From Streptomyces sp. NBC_01276 (lineage in GTDB: Bacteria; Actinomycetota; Actinomycetes; Streptomycetales; Streptomycetaceae), in NCBI RefSeq assembly GCF_041435355.1, contig NZ_CP108442.1, positions 4,278,001-4,342,000 of the forward strand: 64,000 bases of DNA, written 5' to 3'. The translations under genes were made by a program, and so were the position numbers. Below the pieces are notes generated by a model. That model worked only from the letters and a program-made list of their open reading frames with translations, did not search any database and was not told the DNA's origin. This document shows, one piece after another, positions 50,269-59,801 of the stretch; the first letter of the stretch is position 1; the number at the start of each line of letters is the position of its first letter.

Positions 50269-51393
50269 TCAGCGGAGAATGCCCTCGATGAAATCGGAAC
50301 CTATTCGAGCGACCGCGGACAGATCCAACTGATGCTGTACATAACGGCCTTGGCGGCGGGCGTGCAGCAGCCCGGCCTTCTTCAGCACCGCCAGGTGCCG
50401 GGACACCTCCGGCGGGGTGATCCCGTAGACCCGCGCCAGCTCGCTCGTCGTGTACGGGGCCCGCGCCAGGCTGCGGCACAGCATCATCCGCACCGGGTGC
50501 GCCAGCGCCTCCATCCGGCGCGCGAGCAGCTCCACCGAGCCGGGCTCGGGGGCCAGTTCGGGCGAGTTCAGCGGATAGTGCACCACCGGGCGCCAGCCGG
50601 GCGCGTGCAGCACCAGCAGGTGCGGCCAGCCGAAGTTCGTCGGCACGAACAGCAGCCCGGGACCGACCCGCGGATCGGTGGCCGTGGCCTGGCCGTTGAC
50701 CATCTTGTCGGCGGTGATCATCGTCAGCCCCCCGTCCACGCTCAGCGCCGCGGACACCTCCCGCAGCGCCGCCGGCAGACCCTTGCGGCGCAGCACCTCC
50801 GCCTTGTGCCGGGTGTCCGCCGCCTGCCGGGGCTCTATCCGCCGCCAGGTCTCGGCGAAGAAGGCCTCGTCGCAGTCCTCCAGGAGCCGGCGCAGCCAGA
50901 CCCGGACGGAGTCGGTGTCGTCCAGCAGCCGGAGCGAGAACTCCAGCTGACGGGGGCCGCGCGCGGCGGCCGCCTCCAGCGCCTTGGCCCGCGCGCCCGG
51001 GTCCTTCAGCGGTGAGGGCCCGCCGCCCTCGTTGTAGAGCGCGAGCCAGCAGTGCTCCAGGGCGGCCATCACGAACCGCTCGTCGTCCATCCGGTCGAGG
51101 ATGTCCAGGTCCTCGGCCAGGGTCGCTCCGGGGCGGCCCGAACCGCCGGGGATCCCGGCGAAGGCCATGAAGATGTCGGAGAACGAACTGCGCCACATGA
51201 ACTCGGCTTCGAGCAGCCGGTCCGCCAGGCAGGGGTCGAGCGAGGCTCTGGTGGAGGCCGTCCAGGAGTGGAGCTCGGGGTGGTGCGCGGGCTGCGACAG
51301 CGCGTGCAGGGCCATACAGAGCTCGGCGAGCGGAGCCGGCGCGAAACCGATCCGCTCCGCCGGGAGCCCGGCTATGTCGATCGTGACGCTCAT
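50269..51393 (-). CDS. ArsR-type transcriptional regulator with DUF5937 domain
   Basis: The 374-aa protein has a DUF5937-like N-terminal region (residues ~1-270) of unknown ligand. An ArsR winged helix-turn-helix (~285-365) follows: EALAHPVRMMLCRSLARAPYTTSELARVYGITPPEVSRHLAVLKKAGLL, with the recognition helix in TPPEVSRHLAVL. This long form is typical of actinomycetes. ATG 51393 (MSVTIDIAGL) is preferred to upstream in-frame starts. It may regulate the adjacent aminopeptidase gene, which lies downstream on the same strand, or itself. Confidence 0.85.
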   Translation of the reverse strand: MSVTIDIAGLPAERIGFAPAPLAELCMALHALSQPAHHPELHSWTASTRASLDPCLADRLLEAEFMWRSSFSDIFMAFAGIPGGSGRPGATLAEDLDILDRMDDERFVMAALEHCWLALYNEGGGPSPLKDPGARAKALEAAAARGPRQLEFSLRLLDDTDSVRVWLRRLLEDCDEAFFAETWRRIEPRQAADTRHKAEVLRRKGLPAALREVSAALSVDGGLTMITADKMVNGQATATDPRVGPGLLFVPTNFGWPHLLVLHAPGWRPVVHYPLNSPELAPEPGSVELLARRMEALAHPVRMMLCRSLARAPYTTSELARVYGITPPEVSRHLAVLKKAGLLHARRQGRYVQHQLDLSAVARIGSDFIEGILR

Positions 51394-51559
51394 CGCCCCA
51401 TTCTGGCCCCGGACGGGCCCGCGCCGGAGCCGGGGGTACGCACTGCGCTCCGTCCGTCCGGGTGACGGGCGCAGGCGCTCCGGTGCAGGTGGGAGGCATC
51501 GATTGACGGTGAGCGTCAATCGTCGTGCGGGTTGCCGCCGACGGGGTGAGGGTGGATGC

Positions 51560-51769
51560 ATGACCGCCACCGAGCAGTACCTCTTCGACAGCTACCGGGC
51601 CGCCCAGCACGGCACCCCCCAGCCCCCGCCGCCGGGCCGCGACGACTGGGCCGTCCTGCGGTCCGTCCGCACCGAGGCCCGCTTCCGCGCCGTCCTCGAC
51701 GGCCGCCCCGCCACCCACCCCTGGCGCGCGGCCCTCCACCGCCTCCTCCACCCGGCGAGGCCCTGCTGA
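51560..51769 (+). CDS. small hypothetical protein
   Basis: A 69-aa frame starts at ATG 51560 with a GGGGTGAGG ribosome-binding site: TEQYLFDSYRAAQHGT, then WAVLRSVRTEARFRAVLDGRP, and a basic tail. It has no membrane segment. The sequence is typical of short conserved streptomycete proteins of unknown role. Its 3' end runs into the 21-bp repeat, so its last residues (HPARPC) are repeat-encoded. Confidence 0.5.
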   Translation: MTATEQYLFDSYRAAQHGTPQPPPPGRDDWAVLRSVRTEARFRAVLDGRPATHPWRAALHRLLHPARPC

Positions 51770-51792
51770 GGCCCGGCGAGGCCCTGCTGAGG
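51751..51792. repeat. 21-bp direct repeat, two full copies
   Basis: CCCGGCGAGGCCCTGCTGAGG occurs at 51751-51771 and again at 51772-51792, with a third partial copy (CCCGGCGGGGCCCGG) after it. The first copy covers the stop of the small hypothetical gene. Likely slippage product. Confidence 0.8.
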
Positions 51793-51815
51793 CCCGGCGG
51801 GGCCCGGCCGGGCTG

Positions 51816-52937
51816 CTACAGCCGGTCCACGAACCCCCGTACCGCCGCCCGGACGTCGTCCGCCGTCCAGGACAGCCCCGGCTGCGTGACCTCGACCTCC
51901 GTCATCGCCATCCCCGGCGGGCCCTGCGCCGACCAGCGCCGGAACAGGAGCGTGCCCGTCTCCTCCGCGAGGCGCAGGCCCGCCTCCGTCAGCCCGTCCG
52001 CCCCGTACGGCAGCCACACCTGGAACTGGTGCGTGTGCGGCACCTCCGGGTGGACCCGGAACCACGGCACGCCGGCCTCCTCGAAGCCCTCCCGCAGAGC
52101 CGCGGCGACGACCTTCGCCTGCGCCACCCAGGACGGCAGCAGGGGCAGCTGCCGCTCCAGCCCGGCCAGCGCCGACAGGGCCTGCGGGAACTGGCGGAAC
52201 ACCTGCCCCCCGTACCGGTGGCGCCAGACGCGGGCCTCCTCCACGAAGCCCCGGGGTCCGGCCAGGCAGGCCCCGCTCAGCCCGCCGAGGGACTTGTAGA
52301 AGGAGACGTAGACGGAGTCCGCGAGCCCCGCGACCTCCGCCAGCGGCCGCCCGAAGTGGGTCGCGCACTCCCACAGCCGGGCCCCGTCGAAGTGGACGAC
52401 CGCGTCCCGCTCCCGGGCCGCGTCGACCAGCTCCTCCAGCTCCTCCCAGGTCGGCAGCAGGAAGCCCGGGTCGCGCAGCGGCAGCTCCACCATCAGCGTG
52501 CCGAAGGGCTCCGCCAGGTCGGTGACCTCCTGCGCGGTCGGCTGCCGCGGCTCCACCGTCGGGTGGACCGTGCGCAGCCCGGAGACCACGGGCAGCGCGC
52601 CGCCCTCCCACCGCTCCGGATGGCTCATCGGGTGCAGCGCCACGACCGGGTTCCCGGTCCGACCCGCCCAGCAGCGCAGCGCGACCTGCTGCGCCATCGT
52701 CCCCGTCGGGAAGAACGCCGCCTCCTCGGTCCCCAGCAGCTCCGCGACCCGGGTCTCCAGCTCGGCGACGATCCCGTCGCCGTACACGTCGGCGGGTTGT
52801 CCCAGGTCGTAGGGGGCCTGCGCCAGCGCGGCGAGCAGCTCCCCGGCCGTCGCGTCCCGGCCGCCCCCCGAGAGGGACCGGTCCGCCGCCCGCCCCGCCG
52901 CCACCAGCCGCTTCGTGCGTTCCTCGTCATCGGTCAT
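51816..52937 (-). CDS. threonine aldolase-like PLP-dependent lyase
   Basis: The 373-aa enzyme of the beta-eliminating lyase/low-specificity threonine aldolase family (fold type I) has AAFFPTGTMAQQVALR in the PLP phosphate region. It also has VVHFDGARLWE with the Asp that pairs the pyridine N, and SFYKSLGGLSG with the Schiff-base Lys. It would cleave beta-hydroxy amino acids to glycine and an aldehyde; specificity is not deducible. Starts at 52937 (MTDD) or 52949 (MIGP) are possible; a GGAGG lies closer to the latter but only one base away. It is divergent from the panC operon. Confidence 0.83.
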   Translation of the reverse strand: MTDDEERTKRLVAAGRAADRSLSGGGRDATAGELLAALAQAPYDLGQPADVYGDGIVAELETRVAELLGTEEAAFFPTGTMAQQVALRCWAGRTGNPVVALHPMSHPERWEGGALPVVSGLRTVHPTVEPRQPTAQEVTDLAEPFGTLMVELPLRDPGFLLPTWEELEELVDAARERDAVVHFDGARLWECATHFGRPLAEVAGLADSVYVSFYKSLGGLSGACLAGPRGFVEEARVWRHRYGGQVFRQFPQALSALAGLERQLPLLPSWVAQAKVVAAALREGFEEAGVPWFRVHPEVPHTHQFQVWLPYGADGLTEAGLRLAEETGTLLFRRWSAQGPPGMAMTEVEVTQPGLSWTADDVRAAVRGFVDRL

Positions 52938-53046
52938 GGGCCCGATCATGCCTCCGGTCGGCGCGGCCCCGCCACGGCCCCAGGGGCTAGCATGGCGGCG
53001 TATCGTCCGGTACCCCCCGCGGACTGGAACGGAAGGCATTCCCCGC

Positions 53047-53982
53047 GTGAACGCACCCCATCAGACGGAGTCCCGGGATCCGTCCGGCCGTCCCGCCCGG
53101 CTCACCGTCGGCGTCGTCGGAGCCGGCCGGGTAGGCCCCGCGCTGGCCCGCGCGCTCCAGCAGGCCGGGCACCGTCCCGTCGCCGTCTCCGGAGTCTCCG
53201 ACGCCTCCCGGCGCCGCGCCGCGCGGATGCTGCCCGACGTACCGGTCGTCCCGCCCGCGCAGGTGCTGGAGCGGGCCGAGCTGGTGCTGCTGACCGTCCC
53301 CGACGACGCCCTGCCCGGTCTGGTCGAGGGCCTCGCGGAGACGGGCGCCGTCCGCCCCGGCCAGCTCCTCGTCCACACCTCCGGGCGCTACGGGACCTCC
53401 GTGCTCGACCCCGCGCGCCGCGCCGGGGCCCTCCCGCTGGCCCTGCACCCCGCGATGACCTTCACCGGCACCGAGGTCGACGTGCAGCGCCTGGGCGGCT
53501 GCTCCTTCGGCGTGACCGCCCCCGAGGAACTGCGGCTGGCCGCGGAGGCCCTGGTCATCGAGATGGGCGGGGAGCCCGAGTGGATCGCGGAGGACAGCCG
53601 CCCGCTCTACCACGCCGCCCTCGCCCTGGGTGCGAACCACCTGGTCACCCTGGTCGCCCAGTCGATGGAGCTGCTCCGCACCGCCGGTGTCGAACACCCC
53701 GACCGGATGCTCGGCCCCCTCCTCGGCGCGGCCCTCGACAACGCCCTGCGCTCCGGGGACGCGGCGCTGACCGGCCCGGTCGCCCGCGGTGACGCCGGTA
53801 CGGTCGCCGCGCACGTCTCCGAACTGCGCAAGCACGCCCCCGCCACCGTCGCCGGGTACCTCGCCATGGCCCGGACCACCGCCGACCGCGCCCTCGCGCA
53901 CGGCCTGCTCAAGCCCGAACTGGCCGAGGACCTGCTCGGTGTCCTCGCCGACACCGCCGAACCGGAGGGTGGCGCCCGATGA
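53047..53982 (+). CDS. Rossmann-fold/DUF2520 dehydrogenase-like protein, panC neighbour
   Basis: The 311-aa protein has an NAD(P)-binding Rossmann domain ([22 protein letters not shown], residues ~17-38) and a helical DUF2520 domain with [11 protein letters not shown] and [16 protein letters not shown]. It resembles ketopantoate reductase-like and 6-phosphogluconate dehydrogenase-like enzymes. Directly upstream of panC, overlapping it as ATGA, it may supply ketopantoate reductase activity for pantothenate synthesis; this is inferred from position. GTG 53047 is the start. Confidence 0.82.
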   Translation: MNAPHQTESRDPSGRPARLTVGVVGAGRVGPALARALQQAGHRPVAVSGVSDASRRRAARMLPDVPVVPPAQVLERAELVLLTVPDDALPGLVEGLAETGAVRPGQLLVHTSGRYGTSVLDPARRAGALPLALHPAMTFTGTEVDVQRLGGCSFGVTAPEELRLAAEALVIEMGGEPEWIAEDSRPLYHAALALGANHLVTLVAQSMELLRTAGVEHPDRMLGPLLGAALDNALRSGDAALTGPVARGDAGTVAAHVSELRKHAPATVAGYLAMARTTADRALAHGLLKPELAEDLLGVLADTAEPEGGAR

Positions 53983-54977
53983 CCGGCCCGCTGCTGTTGC
54001 TGAACACCGCGGAGGAACTCCACAAGCTTCCGCGCACCGGCCGCCGCGCCGTCGTGATGACGATGGGCGCCCTCCACGAGGGCCACGCCACCCTCGTCCG
54101 CACCGCCCGCGAGCAGGCCGGCCCGGACGGGCAGGTCGTGGTCACCGTCTTCGTCAACCCCCTCCAGTTCGGGGCGAACGAGGACCTCGACCGCTATCCC
54201 CGCACCCTCGACGCCGACCTGCGGATCGCCGAGGAGGCGGGCGCCGACGCCGTGTTCGCCCCCGCCGTCGACGAGGTCTACCCCGGCGGTGCCCCCCAGG
54301 TGCGGATCGCCGCCGGCCCCATGGGCGAGCGCCTCGAAGGGGCCACCCGCCCCGGCCACTTCGACGGGATGCTCACCGTCGTCGCCAAGCTGCTCCACCT
54401 CACCCGCCCCGACCTGGCCCTCTTCGGCCAGAAGGACGCCCAGCAACTGGCCCTGATCCGGCGCATGGTGACCGACCTCAACTTCCCCGTCGACGTGGCC
54501 GGTGTGCCGACCGTCCGGGAGGAGGACGGGCTCGCCCTGTCCTCCCGCAACCGCTACCTGTCGGCCCTCGAACGGCACACCGCCCTTGCCCTGTCCCGCG
54601 CCCTGTTCGCGGGCCGCGACCGGCTCGCCGCCCAGGCGGCGCTGCGCGCCCGCGCCGAGGCCGCCCCCGCCAGCGACGAGCGCGCAGCGGGCCTGGCCCG
54701 GCTCGGCGAGATCCGGGCCTCCGCGGACGCGCACGCCGTCTCCGCGGCGGGCTCGGGCCTGCCGGACGCCGTACGGGCCGCGGCCCGCCACGTCCTGGAC
54801 GACGCGGGCCGGCACGATCCGCCGCTGGTCCTGGACTACCTGGCCCTGGTGGACCCGCAGGACTTCACCGACGTCGGCCCCGACTTCACCGGTCAGGCCG
54901 TGCTGGCCGTCGCGGCGAAGGTCGGCGCGACCCGGCTGATCGACAACATCCCATTGGAGTTCGGAGCACACGCGTGA
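53979..54977 (+). CDS. panC: pantoate-beta-alanine ligase
   Basis: It joins pantoate and beta-alanine with ATP to make pantothenate. The 332-aa protein has [15 protein letters not shown] with the HxGH nucleotidyltransferase motif, [34 protein letters not shown], and the SSRNRYLS loop. It is somewhat longer than usual (~280-330), with an Ala-rich insertion near 205-235. ATG 53979 overlaps the previous stop, and its own stop overlaps the nadB GTG, so these genes are translationally coupled. Confidence 0.95.
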   Translation: MTGPLLLLNTAEELHKLPRTGRRAVVMTMGALHEGHATLVRTAREQAGPDGQVVVTVFVNPLQFGANEDLDRYPRTLDADLRIAEEAGADAVFAPAVDEVYPGGAPQVRIAAGPMGERLEGATRPGHFDGMLTVVAKLLHLTRPDLALFGQKDAQQLALIRRMVTDLNFPVDVAGVPTVREEDGLALSSRNRYLSALERHTALALSRALFAGRDRLAAQAALRARAEAAPASDERAAGLARLGEIRASADAHAVSAAGSGLPDAVRAAARHVLDDAGRHDPPLVLDYLALVDPQDFTDVGPDFTGQAVLAVAAKVGATRLIDNIPLEFGAHA

Positions 54978-56725
54978 GCACCACAGGCAGAGGCATCCCG
55001 GCGGGCGGCACCGGCGGCACCGGCATACGGCTCCACGCCCCCGCCCCCGGCTGGGCCGTCGAGGCGGACGTCGTGGTCGTCGGCTCGGGCGTCGCGGGCC
55101 TGACCGCCGCGCTGCGCTGCGCCGCGGCGGGCCGCCGTACGGTCGTGGTCACCAAGGCGCGCCTGGACGACGGCTCCACCCGCTGGGCCCAGGGCGGCAT
55201 CGCCGCGGCCCTCGGCGAGGGCGACACGCCCGAGCAGCACCTGGAGGACACCCTCGTCGCGGGTGCGGGCCTGTGCGACGAGGCGGCCGTGCGGCTCCTG
55301 GTCACCGAGGGCCCGGACGCGGTGCGCCGGCTCATCGCGACCGGTGCCGTCTTCGACACCTCCGCCGACACCGGCGAGATAGAGCTGACCCGCGAGGGCG
55401 GCCACCACCGGCGCCGCATCGCGCACGCCGGCGGCGACGCCACCGGCGCCGAGATCTCCCGCGCCCTGGTCGAGGCCGTCCACGCGGCGGGCATCGAGAC
55501 CGTCGAGAACGCGCTCGTCCTGGACCTCCTCCAGGACGCGCGGGGCCGCACCGCCGGCGTCACCCTGCACGTCATGGGCGAGGGCCAGCACGACGGCGTC
55601 GGCGCCGTCCACGCGCCCGCCGTGATCCTCGCGACCGGCGGCATGGGCCAGGTGTTCTCCGCCACCACCAACCCGTCGGTGTCCACCGGCGACGGCGTGG
55701 CACTGGCACTGCGCGCCGGGGCCGAGGTGTCCGACCTCGAATTCGTCCAGTTCCACCCCACCGTCCTCTTCCTCGGGTCCGACGCCGAGGGCCAGCAGCC
55801 CCTGGTCTCGGAGGCGGTCCGCGGCGAGGGCGCCCACCTGGTCGACGCCGACGGGGTCCGCTTCATGGTGGGGCAGCACGAGCTGGCCGAACTGGCCCCG
55901 CGCGACATCGTCGCCAAGGGCATCACGCGCCGCATGCAGGAGCGCGGCACGCTGCACATGTACCTGGACGCCCGGCACTTCGGCGCCGAGATGTGGGAGA
56001 ACCGCTTCCCGACGATCCTGGCCGCCTGCCGCGCCCACGGCATCGACCCGGTGACCGAGCCGATCCCGGTCGCGCCCGCCGCGCACTACGCCTCCGGCGG
56101 CGTACGCACCGACCTGCACGGCCGCACCACCGTCCCCGGCCTGTACGCGTGCGGCGAGGTCGCCTGCACCGGCGTGCACGGGGCGAACCGGCTGGCCTCC
56201 AACTCCCTGCTGGAGGGCCTGGTCTTCGCCGAGCGGATCGCCGACGACATCCTGGGCAGCGCCCCCGCCGGCAACGGACCGGGCATCCCGGTTCCCGCGA
56301 CCGGCCCGCTCCAGCCCGCCGAGGCGCGCCACGAGATCCAGCGCATCATGACGCAGGGCGCGGGCGTACTGCGCTCCGCCGAGTCCCTGAGCGCGGCTGC
56401 GGCCGCGCTGGAGACCCTCTACACGACGGCCCTGGGCGAGCTGGAGGCCCACGGCAAGACCGCCGTCCCGGGCGTGGAGACCTGGGAGGCGACCAACCTG
56501 CTGTGCGTGGCCCGCGTCCTGGTCGCCGCCGCGCAGCGGCGCGCCGAGACCCGCGGCTGCCACTGGCGCGAGGACCACCCCGACCGGGACGACGCCGCCT
56601 GGCGCCGTCACCTCGTCGTCCGGCTGTCGGCGACCGAGCGGCGGGCCCTGGTCGTCGTCCCCACCGACTCCGCGGACTTCCCGTCCGTGGACGTCCCCCT
56701 CACCCCCCAGAGCCTGGAGCAGTGA
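54974..56725 (+). CDS. nadB: L-aspartate oxidase
   Basis: This FAD enzyme makes iminoaspartate for quinolinate and NAD synthesis. The 583-aa protein has the dinucleotide site [21 protein letters not shown], read at GSGVAG near residue 38. The [14 protein letters not shown] segment, [38 protein letters not shown] and [10 protein letters not shown] are shared with succinate dehydrogenase flavoproteins. GTG 54974 overlaps the panC stop. A short low-complexity leader ([11 protein letters not shown]) precedes the fold. In the same operon, nadC is downstream. nadA is not in the window. Confidence 0.94.
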   Translation: MSTTGRGIPAGGTGGTGIRLHAPAPGWAVEADVVVVGSGVAGLTAALRCAAAGRRTVVVTKARLDDGSTRWAQGGIAAALGEGDTPEQHLEDTLVAGAGLCDEAAVRLLVTEGPDAVRRLIATGAVFDTSADTGEIELTREGGHHRRRIAHAGGDATGAEISRALVEAVHAAGIETVENALVLDLLQDARGRTAGVTLHVMGEGQHDGVGAVHAPAVILATGGMGQVFSATTNPSVSTGDGVALALRAGAEVSDLEFVQFHPTVLFLGSDAEGQQPLVSEAVRGEGAHLVDADGVRFMVGQHELAELAPRDIVAKGITRRMQERGTLHMYLDARHFGAEMWENRFPTILAACRAHGIDPVTEPIPVAPAAHYASGGVRTDLHGRTTVPGLYACGEVACTGVHGANRLASNSLLEGLVFAERIADDILGSAPAGNGPGIPVPATGPLQPAEARHEIQRIMTQGAGVLRSAESLSAAAAALETLYTTALGELEAHGKTAVPGVETWEATNLLCVARVLVAAAQRRAETRGCHWREDHPDRDDAAWRRHLVVRLSATERRALVVVPTDSADFPSVDVPLTPQSLEQ

Positions 56726-56727
56726 CC

Positions 56728-57696
56728 GTGAGCACCCCCGAACTCCCCCTGATCGACCAGAACGAAGGCGGCTGCGGCGACGACTGCGGCTGCGGCGAGG
56801 GCGAGGAGACCGGCCTCGACCCGGCGCTGGCCCAGCTGCTGGTGGACGCGGGCCTGGACCCGATCGAGGTCGAGGACATCGCGCACATGGCGCTGTCCGA
56901 GGACCTGGACGGCGGGGTCGACGTCACCACCGTCGCCACCGTCCCCGAGGACGCCGAGGCCATCGCGGACTTCGTGGCCCGCGAGGCCGGCGTCGTGGCC
57001 GGGCTGCGCATCGCCGAGGCCGTGCTCTCCGTGGTGTGCACCGAGGCCTTCGAGGTCGAGCGGCACGCCGAGGACGGCGACAAGGTCGAGGACGGGCAGC
57101 TGCTGCTGTCCGTCCGCGCCCGCACCCGCGACCTGCTGACCGCCGAGCGCAGCGCCCTGAACATCCTGTGCCGCCTCTCCGGCATCGCGACCGCCACCCG
57201 CCGCTGGGCCGACGTCCTCGATGGCACGAAGGCGAGGGTCCGCGACACCCGCAAGACCACGCCGGGCCTGCGCTCGCTGGAGAAGTACGCGGTCCGCTGC
57301 GGCGGCGGCGTCAACCACCGCATGTCCCTGTCGGACGCGGCCCTGGTCAAGGACAACCACGTCGTCGCCGCGGGCGGCGTCGCCCAGGCCTTCAAGGCCG
57401 TCCGCGAGGCCTTCCCGGACGTTCCCGTCGAGGTCGAGGTCGACACCATGCACCAGGTCCGCGAGGTCGTGGACGCGGGCGCCGACCTGATCCTGCTCGA
57501 CAACTTCACCGTTCCCGAGACCGAGGAGGCCGTCACCATCGTGGCCGGCCGCGCCGTCCTGGAGTCCTCGGGCCGCCTCACCCTGGACACCGCCCGCGCC
57601 TACGCCGAGACCGGCGTGGACTACCTGGCGGTGGGCGCCCTGACGCACTCCTCGCCCGTCCTCGACATCGGTCTCGACCTGCGCGAGGCGGTGTAA
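56728..57696 (+). CDS. nadC: nicotinate-nucleotide diphosphorylase (carboxylating), Cys-rich N-terminus
   Basis: It converts quinolinate and PRPP to nicotinate mononucleotide. The 322-aa protein has DTRKTTPGLRSLEKYAVRCGGG, the PRPP/quinolinate site, with KTTPG..EKYA near residue 175, plus KDNHVVAAGG, VEVEVDT and LILLDNF. Before the catalytic fold it carries NEGGCGDDCGCGEGEE with three Cys, which could bind metal. GTG 56728 sits eight bases after GGAG and is preferred over GTG 56722, which overlaps the nadB stop. It is four bases before coaX. Confidence 0.94.
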   Translation: MSTPELPLIDQNEGGCGDDCGCGEGEETGLDPALAQLLVDAGLDPIEVEDIAHMALSEDLDGGVDVTTVATVPEDAEAIADFVAREAGVVAGLRIAEAVLSVVCTEAFEVERHAEDGDKVEDGQLLLSVRARTRDLLTAERSALNILCRLSGIATATRRWADVLDGTKARVRDTRKTTPGLRSLEKYAVRCGGGVNHRMSLSDAALVKDNHVVAAGGVAQAFKAVREAFPDVPVEVEVDTMHQVREVVDAGADLILLDNFTVPETEEAVTIVAGRAVLESSGRLTLDTARAYAETGVDYLAVGALTHSSPVLDIGLDLREAV

Positions 57697-57699
57697 GCG

Positions 57700-58509
57700 G
57701 TGCTGCTCACCATCGACGTGGGCAACACCCACACGGTCCTGGGCCTGTTCGACGGGGACGAGATCGTCGAGCACTGGCGCGTCTCGACCGATCCGCGCCG
57801 GACGGCCGACGAGCTGGCCGTCCTGATGCAGGGCCTGATGGGAATGCACCCGATGCTCGGCAACGAGCTCGGCGACGGGATCCACGGCATCGCGATCTGC
57901 GCGACGGTGCCGTCGGTCCTGCACGAGCTGCGCGAGGTCACCCGCCGTTACTACGGCGACGTCCCGGCGGTGCTGGTCGAGCCCGGCGTCAAGACGGGCG
58001 TGCCGATCCTGATGGACAACCCGAAGGAGGTCGGCGCGGACCGCATCATCAACGCGGTGGCCGCCGTCGAGCTGTACGGGGGACCGGCGATCGTCGTCGA
58101 CTTCGGCACGGCGACCACCTTCGACGCGGTCTCCGCGAAGGGCGAGTACGTCGGCGGGGTGATCTCCCCGGGCATCGAGATCTCGATGGAGGCGCTCGGC
58201 GTGCGCGGCGCGCAGCTCCGCAAGATCGAGCTGGCCCGTCCGCGCAACGTGATCGGCAAGTCCACGGTCGAGGCGATGCAGTCGGGCGTGGTCTACGGTT
58301 TCGCCGGCCAGGTCGACGGGATCGTCACGCGCATGGCCAAGGAGCTCGCCGGGCCCGCGGGAGACCCGGCGGACGTCCGCGTCATCGCCACCGGCGGACT
58401 GGCGCCGATCGTCCTCGGCGAGGCGTCGGTGATCGACGACCACGAGCCGTGGCTGACGCTGATCGGCCTGCGGCTGGTCTACGAGCGCAACGCGCCGAAC
58501 TTCGAGTGA
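57700..58509 (+). CDS. coaX: type III pantothenate kinase
   Basis: It phosphorylates pantothenate, the first step of CoA synthesis, and is not feedback-inhibited by CoA. The 269-aa ASKHA-fold protein opens LLTIDVGNTHTVLGLFDG with the phosphate-1 motif. It continues with VGADRIINAVAA and VVDFGTATTFDAVSAKGEYVGGVISPG. Its place as the last gene of the panC-nadB-nadC-coaX unit links pantothenate and NAD synthesis. GTG 57700 is four bases after the nadC stop. Confidence 0.95.
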   Translation: MLLTIDVGNTHTVLGLFDGDEIVEHWRVSTDPRRTADELAVLMQGLMGMHPMLGNELGDGIHGIAICATVPSVLHELREVTRRYYGDVPAVLVEPGVKTGVPILMDNPKEVGADRIINAVAAVELYGGPAIVVDFGTATTFDAVSAKGEYVGGVISPGIEISMEALGVRGAQLRKIELARPRNVIGKSTVEAMQSGVVYGFAGQVDGIVTRMAKELAGPAGDPADVRVIATGGLAPIVLGEASVIDDHEPWLTLIGLRLVYERNAPNFE

Positions 58510-58517
58510 CGGCGGCG

Positions 58518-58541
58518 GCCTCCGCCCGCACGGGCGGAGGC
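58518..58541 (+). terminator. terminator of the cofactor operon
   Basis: A perfect 11-bp stem (GCCTCCGCCCG and complement) with a CA loop starts eight bases after the coaX stop; no U-run. It separates the operon from gntR. Confidence 0.8.
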
Positions 58542-58648
58542 ACGCACCGTCAGGCCGAATCCTCAGCTTCAACCTGATCGGTTAGCTTGTCGGCGTCGGA
58601 CGCACTCGCTCGCAGGCGGCACCGCCGAGACGGCACAGGACGGCCCAA

Positions 58649-59401
58649 ATGCCCCGTGTTTCCCCGTACTTGCAGGTGGTCGACTCGCTCCGGTCCCGCA
58701 TAGAGGCGGGCGAGTGGGCGGTCGGCGACAAGCTTCCCTCCCGCGCCCGCTTCGCGGACGAATACGCCGTCGGGCAGAGCGTCACCCAGCGGGCGATGGA
58801 GCAGCTGATCATCGAGGGCTTCCTCGAAGGCCGGGCCGGCTCCGGCACCTACGTGCGCACCCCGCGCCGGCGCATGCGGATGCTCCGCACCCGCCGCCGC
58901 GTGCCCGGCGCCGGCAACACCTTCCGCTCCGAGGCCGCCGCGCACGGCATCGCCGCGTCCTGGGACTCCCGGACCGTCCCGCAGGCCCCGGCGCCCGAAC
59001 GCATCGCCGCCCGGCTGGCCATCGAGCCCGGCGCCCCCTGCGTGATGACCCGCTACGAGTTCATGGCCGACGGCAGCCCCGCCGAACTCTCCGAGTCCTG
59101 GGAGCCGCTGGAGATCACCTCGGGCACCCCGATCGTGCTGCCCGAGGAGGGCGAGATGCGCGGCGCCGGGGTCGTGGCGCGGATGCGGTCCATCGGCATC
59201 ACCGTGGCCTCCGTGGTGGAGGTCCCGCGGCCCTCCCGCGCCGACCAGAACCAGGCCAACCTCCTCGGGATCAGCCTCGGTTCGCTGATCACCGAGATCG
59301 AGCGCACGTACATCGACGTCGACGGACGCCCGGTGGAGACCGCCGACCTCGTCATCCCCGACTCCCGCTACGAGATCGCGTACGCCTTCCCCGTGGACTG
59401 A
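58649..59401 (+). CDS. GntR-family transcriptional regulator with UTRA domain
   Basis: The 250-aa protein has an N-terminal winged helix-turn-helix: LRSRIEAGEWAVGDKLPSRARFADEYAVGQSVTQRAME, with the SVTQRAMEQLI recognition helix near residue 45. A HutC-type UTRA ligand domain (~85-245) follows, containing CVMTRYEFMADGSPAELSESWEPLEI and IERTYIDVDGRPVETADLVIP. Ligand is unknown; neighbours give no metabolic clue. ATG 58649 is the start. It is probably autonomous, since a terminator precedes it. Confidence 0.9.
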   Translation: MPRVSPYLQVVDSLRSRIEAGEWAVGDKLPSRARFADEYAVGQSVTQRAMEQLIIEGFLEGRAGSGTYVRTPRRRMRMLRTRRRVPGAGNTFRSEAAAHGIAASWDSRTVPQAPAPERIAARLAIEPGAPCVMTRYEFMADGSPAELSESWEPLEITSGTPIVLPEEGEMRGAGVVARMRSIGITVASVVEVPRPSRADQNQANLLGISLGSLITEIERTYIDVDGRPVETADLVIPDSRYEIAYAFPVD

Positions 59402-59408
59402 GATCCGG

Positions 59409-59439
59409 CCGTGATTTCCGCGCGATTTTTCACGGAAAT
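59409..59439. promoter_or_regulatory. overlapping inverted repeats between gntR and the DUF397 gene
   Basis: CCGTGA/TCACGG (59409-59414 and 59430-59435) and ATTTCCG/CGGAAAT (59414-59420 and 59433-59439) overlap in an AT-rich patch eight bases after the gntR stop. It may be a terminator or an operator for the DUF397 promoter. That promoter has a TAGCGT -10-like box near 59465. Confidence 0.35.
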
Positions 59440-59529
59440 GGCTGGAGTACGCCTCCGGCGGGGATAGCGTCGCGCTTGAGAGACCGCGGTCCACGAGGCC
59501 GCGACCCCGTTCACGGCGGAGGAGACACC

Positions 59530-59721
59530 ATGACCGCTAACGCCCGGCCCGACTGGCGGAAGTCGTCCCACTGCGGCGAGGGAGACGCCTGCGTCTACGT
59601 GGCGGCCGCCCCCGGCACGCTCGTCCGGGTGGCCGACCGGGCCGACCCCGCGCACCTGGTGATGGCCACCACCCACGCCGCCTGGGCCGACTTCGTCCGC
59701 TCGGTGAAGCGGACCGGCTGA
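59530..59721 (+). CDS. DUF397 protein
   Basis: The 63-aa protein has the family hallmark WRKSSHCGEGDACVYVA near the N-terminus and a closing HAAWADFVRSVK. DUF397 proteins usually lie beside an XRE-type regulator, with which they form a toxin-antitoxin-like or signalling pair (as in BldB- and WhiJ-related sets). Here no XRE partner is next to it; a GntR gene precedes. Strong GGAGGAG ribosome-binding site about 8 bases before ATG 59530. Confidence 0.88.
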   Translation: MTANARPDWRKSSHCGEGDACVYVAAAPGTLVRVADRADPAHLVMATTHAAWADFVRSVKRTG

Positions 59722-59801
59722 ACGGGGCGGCGCGGCCCTCCGCCGCGCCGCGAACCCGCACCATCAGGGGATTTTGTCCGATTAGCGCGTATCTTCGGCC
59801 C

